Origin: Pseudoalteromonas peptidolytica
Lineage (GTDB): Bacteria > Pseudomonadota > Gammaproteobacteria > Enterobacterales > Alteromonadaceae
Length of the DNA: 64,000 bases
NCBI RefSeq assembly: GCF_012641745.1
Contig: NZ_WEHZ01000031.1
Location: 1-64,000 of the forward strand
Direction: 5' to 3'
The notes beneath the pieces were generated by a model. It had not been told where the DNA came from. It ran no database searches and saw nothing but the letters and a program-made list of their open reading frames with translations. Numbering within the stretch: the first letter of the stretch is position 1; the number at the start of each line of letters is the position of its first letter. This document shows, in pieces, positions 44,444-54,632 of this stretch. The translations under genes were made by a program, and so were the position numbers.

Positions 44444-44460
44444 TGTAACAACTTGTTACA
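44444..44460. promoter_or_regulatory. Perfect dyad upstream of the gene at 44562
   Basis: TGTAACA-ACT-TGTTACA, 7-bp arms with a 3-bp spacer, 102 bp before the start. The form fits a dimeric repressor operator. Its protein is unknown. Confidence 0.4.
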
Positions 44461-44561
44461 CCCTCACTTTAGTTGTTAATTAGGTTAATTGTTCTTTGAC
44501 AGTGAAGTTTAGGAATATTAACGTGTACCCGAAATCTGAAATAGACCAAAGGAGATGTAAA

Positions 44562-45527
44562 ATGATTTCAAAGTCACTTGTGTTTGCAACTGTGCTTACC
44601 GCTGGCGTTGTACCAACAGCCGCTTCTGCCGCAATTAATAATAATATTGGCGAATGTAACCTATATAACTTGTTCGAGCAGTATAACCGTGATGATTATG
44701 TTACACGTGTTTCGGCTTCAGTTGCGTATGGTAGCTATCAAAGCTGCGCATTGGATCAAAACAATTATGTAAAATCAGTGTTGGCTAAGACTTCGGCACG
44801 TAGAAATGCGCTAGAAGCGGACATCAAACAGCAAATGTATCAGATGATGGATGCAAATCTTAATGGCAGCTTTGACCTAGACTATGTCTCAACAAGTATC
44901 AATGGGCCTTTGGTATTTGAATTGAAAGAGTCGAATGGTCAAGTAACCGCTAAGATCGGCGGCATTGGTATTAATTCAAAGTCAAAAATTACCCTTAAAA
45001 ACACACCTTCCATTATATTCAAAGCGTATGGAAGAATAAGTACACCTGAGATTTGGGCAACCGCAACTTACAACCCCTACAGTGGTGAAGTATCCAACTT
45101 AAGTGTTAGACCTATCAATTTAGATGTTGATATTGAAACACGCTTTTTGGGGATCAGCATTCCTGGTCTTTCTAACCTCGTTGATTCATTTTTTGAGTCA
45201 AAAATGAAAAAAGAAATGGCAGGGTTTGTAAATGACGATAAACTCAGCGGCGCTCGTACCATCTTCTCTTTGGATAAAGCGATCCCCAGTGGTGAGTTTT
45301 TCTATGCTGGTGAAGACTTGGGTGTCAAAGCCAAAGATGCTATTCGCAATATGAGTAATGGTCAATCGGTTCGCATCTCTGTGTCTGGTAATTCATTAAC
45401 ATATGGTGATCAGCCTCATACAGCTTCACTAAACGTAAAAATTTCAAATGCGATTGAAGTACAATTAGATAGCGTACGTAGGAAAAATCCACTTGGGCCC
45501 GACAAGTGTCCAGTCAGCTGCGTTTAA
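44562..45527 (+). CDS. Exported protein of unknown function
   Basis: A 321-residue protein; start ATG 44562 after AAAGGAG, giving a signal peptide (MISKSLVFATVLTAGVVPTAASA). The mature chain begins with a Cys-containing helix (GECNLYNLFEQYNRDDYV) and continues as long amphipathic beta-strands (PLVFELKESNGQVTAKIGGIGI; PINLDVDIETRFLGISIPGL), ending with a Cys pair (DKCPVSC). The alternating strand pattern would suit a lipid-binding or barrel-like fold, but I do not recognise a family. Upstream 17-bp dyad may regulate it. Confidence 0.72.
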   Translation: MISKSLVFATVLTAGVVPTAASAAINNNIGECNLYNLFEQYNRDDYVTRVSASVAYGSYQSCALDQNNYVKSVLAKTSARRNALEADIKQQMYQMMDANLNGSFDLDYVSTSINGPLVFELKESNGQVTAKIGGIGINSKSKITLKNTPSIIFKAYGRISTPEIWATATYNPYSGEVSNLSVRPINLDVDIETRFLGISIPGLSNLVDSFFESKMKKEMAGFVNDDKLSGARTIFSLDKAIPSGEFFYAGEDLGVKAKDAIRNMSNGQSVRISVSGNSLTYGDQPHTASLNVKISNAIEVQLDSVRRKNPLGPDKCPVSCV

Positions 45528-45608
45528 CGGCTAGCGTATTTCAATAAGAAAATTGTTTTAAAGCCTCTGCTTAGTTCAACTTGTTAAGGAAAGCTTTGAA
45601 AAGTGATG

Positions 45609-45643
45609 AATTGGCTTATTTAGAAAATCTAAATAAGCCAATT
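45609..45643. terminator. Perfect 16-bp hairpin between convergent genes
   Basis: AATTGGCTTATTTAGA-aaa-TCTAAATAAGCCAATT. It lies between two genes facing each other (stops at 45527 and 45685), so it may be a bidirectional terminator, although the T-run is missing. Its CTTATTTAGA...TCTAAATA part resembles the family A core hairpin. Confidence 0.6.
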
Positions 45644-45684
45644 AGTAAAGGCTGATAAGTGTTATTAACTAGCCAAACCTTAGG

Positions 45685-48291
45685 TTAATTTGCTTTGGTT
45701 GCCTTATATTTAATAGTGACATTGTAATACGGCAACAAACCGCGCACACGTATGTTCCATTTTCCTTCGGCTGGCTGATTAAATGTGCAACTCTCAGTGC
45801 TACCCCAAAGGTATGGGCGACAGTCATACTGGAAAAAGCTTGGCACATGCTGGTGGCGCACGTACAGATTAGCTTCACCCTGACCTGTCATTGACACTTC
45901 TAATTTATCAAAACCTGCTGGTAGCTCTATTTCGCGATGTTGCCACCAAAACCACCCTGCAAGACCAGAAAATTCACCCTCGATAACAGTAGGCTCTACC
46001 GCTAGCTTAAGATCGATAACAACTGGATCATGATCTGACGCGCGATAAGGGTGTGGCGCGTACAAGCTTGCCTTATGGTTATCTGATTTGTATTCAGTAT
46101 TGTAGTCCAGCGCAACAGGCTCATCTGCATTAATATGCCAATCAGTCACAGACTTTATTTTTGTCATCATGGAAGTTGAAGCAAACGCGTGGTCTAGGCT
46201 ACCAATACGTCCTTGGTATACGTACGAGTAGTCTAAATTATCACCATGCAAGGCCTGTTTGATATTAGCATAACCATTTGTAATATAAGTGTTAATTGGA
46301 TCTTCTTTTGCATACGCGTTCATATCACCTAATATAATGACATCGTCTTCTACTACCCCTGTTGGGTTGGTATTTAACCACTGTGACAGCGTATTTACTG
46401 CATTGACACGCGTTTGATTCCAACAGCCTTGACCATCGTTCTGATCTTGATCTAAGCCCTCAGCTTTAGAACAACTTCCCTTTGAACGCAAATGAGCCAT
46501 TACGACAGTGAATGTTTCTTCACTAGTGATGTCTTTAAAAGTTTGTACTACTGGTGGACGGTTACCATAGTCAAAGGGGACAGTTTCCGTATAAGCTGGT
46601 GTGCCCACTTCGGATACCTTATTGCTGCGATAGATAATGCCTGAAGTAATAGCATCACCACCAACTCGCTCAGTATTTAGGTTAACAAACGCATAGGTAT
46701 TAACAGGATCTGACACATTTAGCGCATTAACCAGATCAGCAATCGCACTGCGCTCATCAAAACCGTCGTTTTCAAGTTCGAGCAAGCCAACAATATCAGC
46801 ATCGAGTGCAGTGATTGCTGCGACTGTTTTTGCTTTTTGTCGTTCGAACTCTTCAGCGTTGTCAGCGCCTCGAGGAGTAGGGAATCCGGCTCCTTGGCCA
46901 TCTCCATTAAAATAATTTAGGACATTAAAACTGGCAATACGTAGATCGCCACGGGATGCCACTTCAGGGGCTTGTGTACGTAAATTGGTATGAACAAAGT
47001 TTGGTGTTGTGGTTGGATGAATACGGTATTGGCTATAGCCATAGCCTATGACCCCTTCGATACTAGTCACCGAATCACCCAAACGTAACGTGTTATAAGC
47101 GTCAAGAGTAGGGGAAGGGTATGGGATCACCTCTGGATTTTGTACTGACGAACCATCATCTAACAAAATTTCTTTGCGTTTGTTCTGTGCTTCTAATTGA
47201 TTTGCTGGCTCACCAGGCGCTGCGATTTGAGTCGCCTGATACAAGCGCTCGGTAGCTAAACGCACTTCGCCGTAACGTGCAAGTCCGTATGTATCGTTGA
47301 CGACCAACTCGTTAGTAATAGAAACAAGCATGCCCTCGTATGCCTCAAGGCTGCTTTGAACAGGCAATGTTATGGCGGTTGCAAACACGTTTGTTGTACC
47401 ACAAAGTTCAATTGCATCAACATTTATAAGTTGCGTTTGGCCATATTTTTCTTCAACTTTACCACGCAGCTTCACAACATCTCCGGCGCTAACCGAGGTG
47501 TTGTTATATGCGACAAAGATACCCTCTGAAGTATTTTCATCGCTGTCGTAATCAGCGCTTTCTTCTTGAATAAAGAAGCCTTTAAGACCTGTGTCAGACT
47601 GCAAGCTTGAGGTGACCACAGCTTGAACCTCAACGACCTCACCCGCAACTGGGCTAGAATCGCCCGCACCTTGAATTGTACTGATTAAGGTATTGTCTTC
47701 ACCACACTTTACAGGTTCTGGCTCTGGTATATCATTACCGTTTGAGTGTACACCTAGGCTACTAAAGTCATCTTTAGACAGCGCGAGCCATTGCCCTTCA
47801 CCTATAAATGCTTCACTAGGATCGGTGCGTCCAAGCGTTACCGCCGGATCTCTGACTAGAGTTTTGTCTTTTGTTCTGATTTCGCCATCAATCCATTCAC
47901 TACCTGGGTCAACACCTAGCTGACCTAAGCTATCAATAGTATTGCCATCAAGTGTCAGTGTGATCGCATCATCACCATTAAACCAGCTGCTAGAGTTAGT
48001 TAACTGCGCTTTGGCTAAGATATCTGAAGCTGCATCAGCATGTGCGATAACGTAAGTAGACTTTGGCGCTAGCGCTCCAGATAGTTCGATTTGTGTGCGG
48101 GCTTCGGTTGCACCATTAAAGAAGAAGTTTATTGAGTAGCCACTCAAGTCTACCGCAGTATTGCTACCATTATAGAGCTCTACTGCTTTGTTATAGCTAC
48201 TACCCTCAATATATTCGGAGATAATGACGTCTGCTTGAGCGTTTAGGCAAGCTAATGTAACAGCAGAGGCTAAAATTGATTTTTTAATCAT
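45685..48291 (-). CDS. ExeM/NucH-type extracellular endonuclease with LTD and PPC domains
   Basis: An 868-residue secreted nuclease. Signal peptide 1-20; lamin-tail domain about 20-150 (ADVIISEYIEGSSYNKAVELYNGSNTAVDLSGY); an OB-like part about 200-300; the EEP nuclease domain about 455-780 (RIASFNVLNYFNG; GLLELENDGF; MAHLRSKGSCSKAEG; ILGDMNAYAKEDP; SDHDPVVIDL supplies the catalytic Glu, Asp and His); and a PPC-type C-terminus (EANLYVRHQHVP, DCRPYLWGSTESCT). This layout is the ExeM family that degrades extracellular DNA. The C-terminus is like that of the protease at 14048-15583. Confidence 0.93.
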   Translation of the reverse strand: MIKKSILASAVTLACLNAQADVIISEYIEGSSYNKAVELYNGSNTAVDLSGYSINFFFNGATEARTQIELSGALAPKSTYVIAHADAASDILAKAQLTNSSSWFNGDDAITLTLDGNTIDSLGQLGVDPGSEWIDGEIRTKDKTLVRDPAVTLGRTDPSEAFIGEGQWLALSKDDFSSLGVHSNGNDIPEPEPVKCGEDNTLISTIQGAGDSSPVAGEVVEVQAVVTSSLQSDTGLKGFFIQEESADYDSDENTSEGIFVAYNNTSVSAGDVVKLRGKVEEKYGQTQLINVDAIELCGTTNVFATAITLPVQSSLEAYEGMLVSITNELVVNDTYGLARYGEVRLATERLYQATQIAAPGEPANQLEAQNKRKEILLDDGSSVQNPEVIPYPSPTLDAYNTLRLGDSVTSIEGVIGYGYSQYRIHPTTTPNFVHTNLRTQAPEVASRGDLRIASFNVLNYFNGDGQGAGFPTPRGADNAEEFERQKAKTVAAITALDADIVGLLELENDGFDERSAIADLVNALNVSDPVNTYAFVNLNTERVGGDAITSGIIYRSNKVSEVGTPAYTETVPFDYGNRPPVVQTFKDITSEETFTVVMAHLRSKGSCSKAEGLDQDQNDGQGCWNQTRVNAVNTLSQWLNTNPTGVVEDDVIILGDMNAYAKEDPINTYITNGYANIKQALHGDNLDYSYVYQGRIGSLDHAFASTSMMTKIKSVTDWHINADEPVALDYNTEYKSDNHKASLYAPHPYRASDHDPVVIDLKLAVEPTVIEGEFSGLAGWFWWQHREIELPAGFDKLEVSMTGQGEANLYVRHQHVPSFFQYDCRPYLWGSTESCTFNQPAEGKWNIRVRGLLPYYNVTIKYKATKAN

Positions 48292-48568
48292 TTTTTATTT
48301 TCCCGTGTATTATAATTTTTCGAATATTTATTCGGGTCGATATTCTAATCACTATTGATGACAATTCAATTAAACTTGATGTTTTGTTTACATTGGTTTA
48401 CTTAATGTTTGTGGTTGTAGGTCAAATGTCATTGAAGTTATGCAAAGTCGTGTTTATGCCTCTTCTCTATGTGCATTGACAAAAAACCACTGCTGCATAC
48501 GTATTCAATGGATCGATCATTATTGATACCTATATTGTTAAATTTGTGTAACATGAAAAGGTGCAATA

Positions 48569-50575
48569 ATGATGACAACAAAACGAATCCAATCTATGGC
48601 TACAGCACTACTTGCGTTAGGCTTAGCTGCCCCTATCAATGCCTCGCAGGGCGATCCAACAACATTTGTTCACTTATTTGAATGGTCTTGGCGTGACGTT
48701 GCGACTGAGTGTGAAACATTTTTAGGACCAAACGGTTATGCAGCCGTGCAAGTATCACCACCGAATGAGCATATAACGGGCTCACAATGGTGGACGCGTT
48801 ATCAACCGGTAAGCTATGAGATTGTGAGTCGCGGTGGCAATCGCGCTGAGTTTGCCGATATGGTCTCACGTTGTAAGTTAGCTGGAGTTGATATATATGT
48901 TGATGCTGTGATAAACCACATGGCACACGGGAGCGGTGAAGGCGTTGCTGGAAATGCCTTCGGTAACAAGCAGTACCCAATATATAGCCCTCGGGACTTT
49001 CATAACACATGTGCAATCAACTCTGAAGATTACGCAAACAATGCTTGGCGAGTTCAGCATTGTGAACTGGTAGGGCTTCATGATTTAGATACTGACGCAG
49101 ACTACGTACAAAATACTATTGCAGGCTTTCTAAATGACCTCTTGTCACTGGGAGTTGCAGGCTTTCGTCTTGATGCCAGTAAGCACATGCCGGCAAATGA
49201 TATTGCCGATGTGCTTGCTAAATTAAATAAGCCAGCGGTGATTTTTCAAGAGGTGATTGATCAAGGCGGTGAAGCCATTACCGCATCTGAATATCATCAA
49301 AATGGGTTAGTCACAGAATTTAAATATAGCATAAAGCTCAGTAACGCCTTTAAACAAGGCAAGCTGGCGTGGCTAAAAAGTTTTGGTGAATCATGGGGAT
49401 TAATGCAGAGTCATAAAGCGGTAGTGTTTACGGATAATCATGACAATCAACGCGGACATGGAGGTGCAGGCTCGATTGTGACCTTTAAAGATGGCAACCT
49501 CTATGACTTAGCTAATGTATTTATGTTGGCGTTTCCTTACGGCTATCCAAAAGTCATGTCTAGCTATGAGTTTAACGGTAATACTGATGCTGGCGCGCCT
49601 TCATTACCTGTACATCAAAACGGTAATCTAAATTGTAACAGTGCACAGTGGCAATGTGAGCATCGTCGTCCAATGATCTCTGGAGCAATGCAGTTTAGAA
49701 ACCATACATCGGGAGATTGGAATGTCGACAATTGGTGGGATAACGGCAATAACCAAATCGCTTTTTCTCGAGGTAACTTAGGATTTGTCGCGATAAACAG
49801 AGAGCCTTTTGGAATGAACCAACAATTGCAGACAGGCATGGAGCCAGGAACTTATTGTAATGTATTAACAGGTGCAAAGGTTGAAGGACAGTGCTTAGGC
49901 CAAAGTATAAAAGTTGACGAGAATGGCTATGCACATGTGTCAATTGAGGCGATGCAGGCACTTGCAATTCATCACCAAAGTAAAATAACAGCGCCACCAC
50001 CGGATTTAGAGGATTGGCAGCGCACTTTAGTATTTATCAAAGCACAGACACAATCAGGACAAGATATGTTCATTCGTGGTGGCCTTGACCATACCGCGGC
50101 ATTACAGCGTGGTGTTGATTGTTCTGCTAATCCCATGCGCTGTGCATTACCAATAAAGCATCTAAATATGAGAAATGTAACCACTGCGCCTTGGAAGGTA
50201 GGTGACACCATGTTGGACTGGTCTGAAGCTCAAAACGGGCAAGCAAATGGTGCAAAGGGGAGCCCACTCGATTGGACCTCAGATGTATGGCCTGCTCAGT
50301 GGGGAGCTGAAAAACGTTATGATAGAGATGGTTTTGGTGTGATGCCGCTTAATCAGTGGGGCGCTCACTACTGGCTTTTGGAAGTCGAGATGAATTGCAA
50401 TCATACCTTTAACGGTTGGTTTGAAGTTAAAGCTTTTGTGAACAATGGACAAGGTTGGGAAGCTGATATTAATCAGCAGGGTACACCTTATATGAGTAAC
50501 AACCACTTTGCACAATGTGGAAAAATGAATGTATTTGAGTTTGGTAAAGACTCAGCGATGATTTTACCCTTATAA
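48569..50575 (+). CDS. amy: Secreted chloride-dependent alpha-amylase (AHA type)
   Basis: The 668-residue protein matches the Pseudoalteromonas haloplanktis amylase in size and layout: signal about 1-26, a GH13 barrel about 27-480 and a C-terminal extension of about 190 residues, which in that enzyme is a cleaved secretion propeptide. Catalytic residues: Asp202 (GFRLDASKH), Glu228 (FQEVIDQ) and Asp292 ([13 protein letters not shown]). Arg200 and Asn290 are the chloride ligands. It cleaves starch outside the cell. ATG 48569 and 48572 are both usable; AAAAGGTG precedes them. Confidence 0.95.
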   Translation: MMTTKRIQSMATALLALGLAAPINASQGDPTTFVHLFEWSWRDVATECETFLGPNGYAAVQVSPPNEHITGSQWWTRYQPVSYEIVSRGGNRAEFADMVSRCKLAGVDIYVDAVINHMAHGSGEGVAGNAFGNKQYPIYSPRDFHNTCAINSEDYANNAWRVQHCELVGLHDLDTDADYVQNTIAGFLNDLLSLGVAGFRLDASKHMPANDIADVLAKLNKPAVIFQEVIDQGGEAITASEYHQNGLVTEFKYSIKLSNAFKQGKLAWLKSFGESWGLMQSHKAVVFTDNHDNQRGHGGAGSIVTFKDGNLYDLANVFMLAFPYGYPKVMSSYEFNGNTDAGAPSLPVHQNGNLNCNSAQWQCEHRRPMISGAMQFRNHTSGDWNVDNWWDNGNNQIAFSRGNLGFVAINREPFGMNQQLQTGMEPGTYCNVLTGAKVEGQCLGQSIKVDENGYAHVSIEAMQALAIHHQSKITAPPPDLEDWQRTLVFIKAQTQSGQDMFIRGGLDHTAALQRGVDCSANPMRCALPIKHLNMRNVTTAPWKVGDTMLDWSEAQNGQANGAKGSPLDWTSDVWPAQWGAEKRYDRDGFGVMPLNQWGAHYWLLEVEMNCNHTFNGWFEVKAFVNNGQGWEADINQQGTPYMSNNHFAQCGKMNVFEFGKDSAMILPL

Positions 50576-50594
50576 ACTCTATTCTTTATAATAA

Positions 50595-50640
50595 GGTGAG
50601 CTGAGTGTCGAGATAAAAGCACTTAGCTCACTTTTTATTT
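50595..50640 (+). terminator. Rho-independent terminator after amylase
   Basis: GTGAGCTGAGTG pairs with CACTTAGCTCAC (one G-T pair) over a 12-nt loop, followed by TTTTTATTTT. Confidence 0.85.
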
Positions 50641-50914
50641 TAAATGGCCTTTCCTCTGTTATTTACTATCTTCTACTTTCTTACTTGCAATAATGATAAG
50701 TTTAAAATTAACCTAGATTAAAATGTAGTCATATAAACTCAATAAATTAACATTTTAAAAATAAAATTAGATAAATTGATTTAAATCATTAAAATGTGTT
50801 CACAAGCTATTGTCAGCGCTGTCATTGGGAATTATTATCAACTCGTTGTTTACGAACGGGCCCTTTCAAATAGACAACAATGCCCTCTATGAGATTAAAA
50901 AAGGAAAATTTAAA

Positions 50915-51700
50915 ATGAAGAAGTTTTGTTTCGCACTATCCTTAGCAGCTGTATTTGTCTCAGCAAATAGTATGGCTTTACCAAGTCTGGCACATGATAC
51001 AGATGGATTCGAACGCGTAACTGAATACACCAACGGTCCTGTAGCAACAGCGATCCTTGCAAGTGAGTTTGCACATAACCTAAAGGTTGATTTACACCCA
51101 CGAGGAGAGGGCGATTTTTGTAGTTACGCGAACGTATATCACCATACAACTGGTGAGCAAATCGCGCATGCTAACGTACAAGGGCTATCAGGAAGTAATT
51201 ATGTTCAGCAGGCAACAGCTACCATTCCTGAGCAGTACTTAACAGCGAATAAACGCGTTGAAGTCTCTTGCACCAGCGCATCAGGGGAACAATACGATGT
51301 ATATGTTAATGTGCCTGGTGCACCACTTGTAGAATGGGAGATAAACGCGCAACCTGCAGGTGAATTTGTACACCGTCCGAATACCTACGGCTACCATAGT
51401 GCGTATCATGTTGAGAGTCGCCTAAGTGTGGATAGTCAAAGTAATAGTGGACGCTGCACAACACTGTCTAACCGCGGAGTTGAACTTGGACTCTTCCACG
51501 GTGAAAGTGGCAAAGGTCCATTCCATTCAGATGTATTTATGACTGACATCACAGTTGATAATTCTCAGGCTGGACAGCCTGTTTTGTATCAGATCATTGA
51601 ATGTGAAAATGCGGCAGGAAAAACACTAGCAGTTAAGGTTTTGTCATTAACAAATCCAAATAGCATTAATGTTATCCATGAAGAACATGTGATTAAGTAA
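50915..51700 (+). CDS. Exported protein of unknown function downstream of amylase
   Basis: A 261-residue protein; start at ATG 50915 after AAGGAAAA, giving a signal peptide (KKFCFALSLAAVFVSANSMALP). The mature part has six cysteines (FCSYANVYHH, EVSCTSAS, GRCTTLSN, IIECENAA) and is predicted mainly beta. It may have two similar halves (about 30-120 and 130-260), but this is weak. Single gene with its own terminator at 51714. The family is not recognised. Confidence 0.75.
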   Translation: MKKFCFALSLAAVFVSANSMALPSLAHDTDGFERVTEYTNGPVATAILASEFAHNLKVDLHPRGEGDFCSYANVYHHTTGEQIAHANVQGLSGSNYVQQATATIPEQYLTANKRVEVSCTSASGEQYDVYVNVPGAPLVEWEINAQPAGEFVHRPNTYGYHSAYHVESRLSVDSQSNSGRCTTLSNRGVELGLFHGESGKGPFHSDVFMTDITVDNSQAGQPVLYQIIECENAAGKTLAVKVLSLTNPNSINVIHEEHVIK

Positions 51701-51713
51701 CAAAAAATAAAAA

Positions 51714-51742
51714 GAGCGTGGCTAAAGCTACGCTCATATTTC
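51714..51742 (+). terminator. Terminator after the 50915 gene
   Basis: GAGCGTGGC-taaa-GCTACGCTC forms a nine-pair stem with one G-T pair, followed by a moderate T-rich stretch (ATATTTCTCAATTT). Following bases to about 51800 are strongly AT-rich with no gene. Confidence 0.65.
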
Positions 51743-51944
51743 TCAATTTATTTAAATTTATTTTTATATTTTAATTTAAATTTTTATTGAATTTAGTGTT
51801 TTTAATATATTGTGCTTTTTAATCGGGTAAGGTGAAGCTAAACCAAAAATATTACAACAAAAACCACTAAATATTAATTATGGGTTATGAAAATACTCGT
51901 TAACAAGATCCTAGCAGCTATTCTCTCTTAAATGATGGCATTCA

Positions 51945-52406
51945 TTAGTGTGAGAAACACTGCCTTGTTACGGTACCCCACTTATGGTCTTCATAAATGT
52001 CTTCAATGTAGTTACCTGAGGTATAATCCCCGACCACATCTCTCCAAAAACGAGTTGCATGTTCCGCTCCTGCAACTTGCTTGATTTCCCAAGAACCACC
52101 AAGCTGCTCAAACAAACTGGAGATAAAACGTTTTCCTACTTTGTTTTTACGAAAACAAGGTAATACATAAAAATCACAGATTTCATATGCTTTTGGAGAT
52201 TTCTCGTCTATTGCCGTGAGAGCTGCAGGGATACCGTCCAAATATAATAAGTAACCTGTAACAGAGCCTGTAAGCTGAGGGTAAATCTCAAACAAACCAT
52301 TTTCGTTTGGTTTATCGTCTATAATTGGAGAAAATTCTGCGCCATAACCTTGGTAAAGGTTGGCATAAACCTGAGCATTATTAGTGTCTACTTTGACAAT
52401 GTTCAT
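51945..52406 (-). CDS. GNAT-family N-acetyltransferase
   Basis: A 153-residue enzyme of the stand-alone GNAT type: LYLDGIPAALTAIDEKSPKAYEICDFYVLPCFRKNKVGKRFISSLFEQLGGSWEIKQVAGAEHATRFWRDVV contains the acetyl-CoA motif (R/Q-x-x-G-x-G/K as RKNKVGK) and the usual FW near the C-terminus. Substrate unknown; single gene. Confidence 0.85.
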   Translation of the reverse strand: MNIVKVDTNNAQVYANLYQGYGAEFSPIIDDKPNENGLFEIYPQLTGSVTGYLLYLDGIPAALTAIDEKSPKAYEICDFYVLPCFRKNKVGKRFISSLFEQLGGSWEIKQVAGAEHATRFWRDVVGDYTSGNYIEDIYEDHKWGTVTRQCFSH

Positions 52407-52692
52407 GATGAACTCTTTGTGATAATTGAACTTTACATGTCATACTATCGCTTTTTTGACTTCTATAAAATGACCTTGTGCTAAAGCAATATTTGTCTTC
52501 ATGTCTTCATCGGTTTCTCCTATTTGTGATCTTGTAGAGAGTTCTAATTAAACATGCCTTATCTAAAAGGAAGTGGAGAGTAGCGAATTTCAGAAGGTGA
52601 GTTTGAGATTAAATTAGATCTAATATGGGAAGCGCCAAAGGCGTAAAATTAGCTATTGACGCTATAATCTTTTGTTATTGGCTCGAAGCAGA

Positions 52693-53181
52693 TTAATTCT
52701 TCGGAGTAAACTCCATTAACCAATTTGTCTCCCAAGTTTTTCCGTTATCCTTTGAAAATGCTTGCTCCCATGTAGGTTTTATGGGGTTAGTTGAATTCCA
52801 AAGAAATCTCACTTTAATTGGAGTATCATTGTAGCGCTCATCTGCATAGAAGCATCCAATCCCATCAGAGAATTTACCAACAACAGGTGTATCTAGTGCA
52901 CTTGGGTTTCGACCATCTAGCCACCAAATAGACCACTCTCTTGTTGCAGAATTATATGAACGAATAGCTTTTGCTCTTACTGAAGCATTTGGAAAATTCA
53001 GTTGGACATCTTCGATGTTTCCATAACCACCGAGAGTATGAACGGTTGAAGAGAGCCCATCAAATTCAATCCACTCTTCACCTCCGTTGAGTATATCTTT
53101 CAATCGGCGGTGTCTTACATTCCAATCGCCAATGATGAAGTCAAAATCTTGCGGCGCATTAGGTTCTGAATCCAGTAACAT
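52693..53181 (-). CDS. DUF1579-like protein
   Basis: A 162-residue protein without signal. The FDFIIGDWNVRHRRLK opening, WSIWWLDGRNPSALDTPVVGKF middle and TWEQAFSKDNGKTWETNWLMEF end match the DUF1579-type calycin-like family, members of which bind small ligands. Function unknown. Clear AGGG site before ATG 53181. Confidence 0.75.
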   Translation of the reverse strand: MLLDSEPNAPQDFDFIIGDWNVRHRRLKDILNGGEEWIEFDGLSSTVHTLGGYGNIEDVQLNFPNASVRAKAIRSYNSATREWSIWWLDGRNPSALDTPVVGKFSDGIGCFYADERYNDTPIKVRFLWNSTNPIKPTWEQAFSKDNGKTWETNWLMEFTPKN

Positions 53182-54140
53182 CTTACTACCCTGTTTGTTG
53201 TTGTAATTTTAAAGCACAATAACATGAATACTGATTATTTATACAGTTTTATTTTAATGTTTGTGTATTTTTGGATGGGTAACCTCACAAAATGGATGGC
53301 AAAAGGGTTGAGGCTGAGATCCGCAAAGTTAACACTGGCACCCACAATATCTTGTTTACTCTATTTTTTAGTTATGCTGGGAAAAGTTGCTTAAAGGGTT
53401 GCAAGCGTGAGTGTATTGCGTCATTTCAGAGGAAGTGATTGCCTGTTATCCATGTTTTGACATTAAATCTAGAGAGTCTCGCACAACAAAGGTACCGCGA
53501 TTCAACCAGCTTTAAAGCTTTTTTTGGCTAAACCTACAAACGTTCACAATTTGCTAGATTTGTGCGCCGTTGTTTGAGTGTTCAACAATAAGCGGTGAGC
53601 ACTTGCTCTCGACCAACTGCGCAGTGGAAGAGCCGAGAAAGTTGTGTTGTAAGTCTCACGCAATTATCAGGTTCGATGTTTCGTTGAGACAAAATAGATT
53701 GATAATCAAAGATATTTGCTTTTTATCGGTGTAAATATACTTCCCAGTAAGCTCGGCTAATTCCAAATAAGACTCGAGTTCAGAAAACTGTCTGCAAAAG
53801 CTGTGGTAGGCTGTTTGGTTGTTTTACTTGACCTTCATGGTCGATGCGCTTTTTGATACTGGTGAGGTCAGAAGTTTCAGGTTCTGGAGTTTGTATCAGT
53901 GAAGCTCTCTTCGCTTGTGATTGCGGGAAGTCATGGGGGCTCGTACCAATTGCACTGAAAATGTTTGGATTAGATTCTGCAAAATTTTCGCCAAAAGTAC
54001 TGACGACTATCACAGATATTACGGGTGTTATTTCATTGTTAATGAATTGTGCTGTTGTTGCCTGATGTGCTGCTCAAGGACTACAAGGGGTTGGGGCTTT
54101 AAAGAGCTAGTGGTTTACACCAGCTCTTTTGCAAAACGTA
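53182..54140. other. Gene-poor stretch with one startless open frame
   Basis: No convincing intact gene in about 960 bp. On the minus strand a frame stays open from about 54081 (after a TGA) to the stop at 53780-53782, about 100 codons, with a protein-like Pro/Ser/Thr-rich composition (for example IQTPEPETSDLTSIKKRIDHEGQ). It has no ATG; only GTG 54013 could start it. This may be a gene remnant. The plus-strand frames across it look like shadows. No family A or B repeats were seen here. Confidence 0.3.
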
Positions 54141-54353
54141 TTAGTTAACTACTACGTTGCTTGCTTGAGGACCTTTCTGGCCTTCTTCAACTGTGAAAGA
54201 CACTGATTGGCCTTCAGTTAAAGTTTTGAAACCGTCAGAAACGATAGCACGGAAGTGTACGAATACATCTTTACCGCCGTTTTCCTGAGTGATAAAACCA
54301 AAACCTTTCTCTTCGTTGAACCACTTAACTGTGCCGTTTACTGTGTTAGACAT
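54141..54353 (-). CDS. cspA: CspA-family cold-shock protein
   Basis: A 70-residue cold-shock domain protein: [32 protein letters not shown] contains RNP1 (KGFGFI) and RNP2 (VFVHF), the single-stranded nucleic-acid binding motifs. It is an RNA chaperone. Start is ATG 54353, six codons inside the open frame, behind AAAAGG. The predicted promoter at 54523-54555 gives a 5' leader of about 150 nt, as in cspA mRNAs. The paralogue number is unknown, so the gene symbol is by similarity. Confidence 0.92.
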   Translation of the reverse strand: MSNTVNGTVKWFNEEKGFGFITQENGGKDVFVHFRAIVSDGFKTLTEGQSVSFTVEEGQKGPQASNVVVN

Positions 54354-54522
54354 AATTGAAACCTTTTTCAAAAAATTAATTGTGTGGTGAAAATCACCGT
54401 TAAAGCGATAGATAAAACTTAGCTAGTAACGCATTGGTATATCTATAAACGACTTTTTAAAAAAAAGAGTATCAAGAAAAAACAGTGCAGCAGTAGTAAG
54501 TGCTCTAAGTATCTAAAGCGCT

Positions 54523-54555
54523 ATTATAATATAGCGTTCTTACATGGCTGTCCAA
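54523..54555 (-). promoter_or_regulatory. Candidate promoter of the cold-shock gene
   Basis: On the minus strand, TTGGAC, a 16-nt spacer and TATATT, with TATAAT overlapping just downstream. Transcription from here would give a leader of about 150 nt before ATG 54353. Confidence 0.45.
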
Positions 54556-54632
54556 TGAAGTTTATAAAATAGTTCAAAAAGCAATCGCTTATAGGTTGCA
54601 AAGTGTTATTTGGATGGACTCTGTGGCCTGAG

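Noticed and set aside
48636-50515. Minus-strand frames across the amylase gene
   Set aside because: They are antisense shadows of a clearly conserved coding sequence, without start signals.
53844-54148. Plus-strand frames (73 and 75 codons) in the gene-poor stretch
   Set aside because: They run antisense to the more protein-like minus frame, have no ribosome site, and one consists of many Cys/Trp codons typical of shadows.
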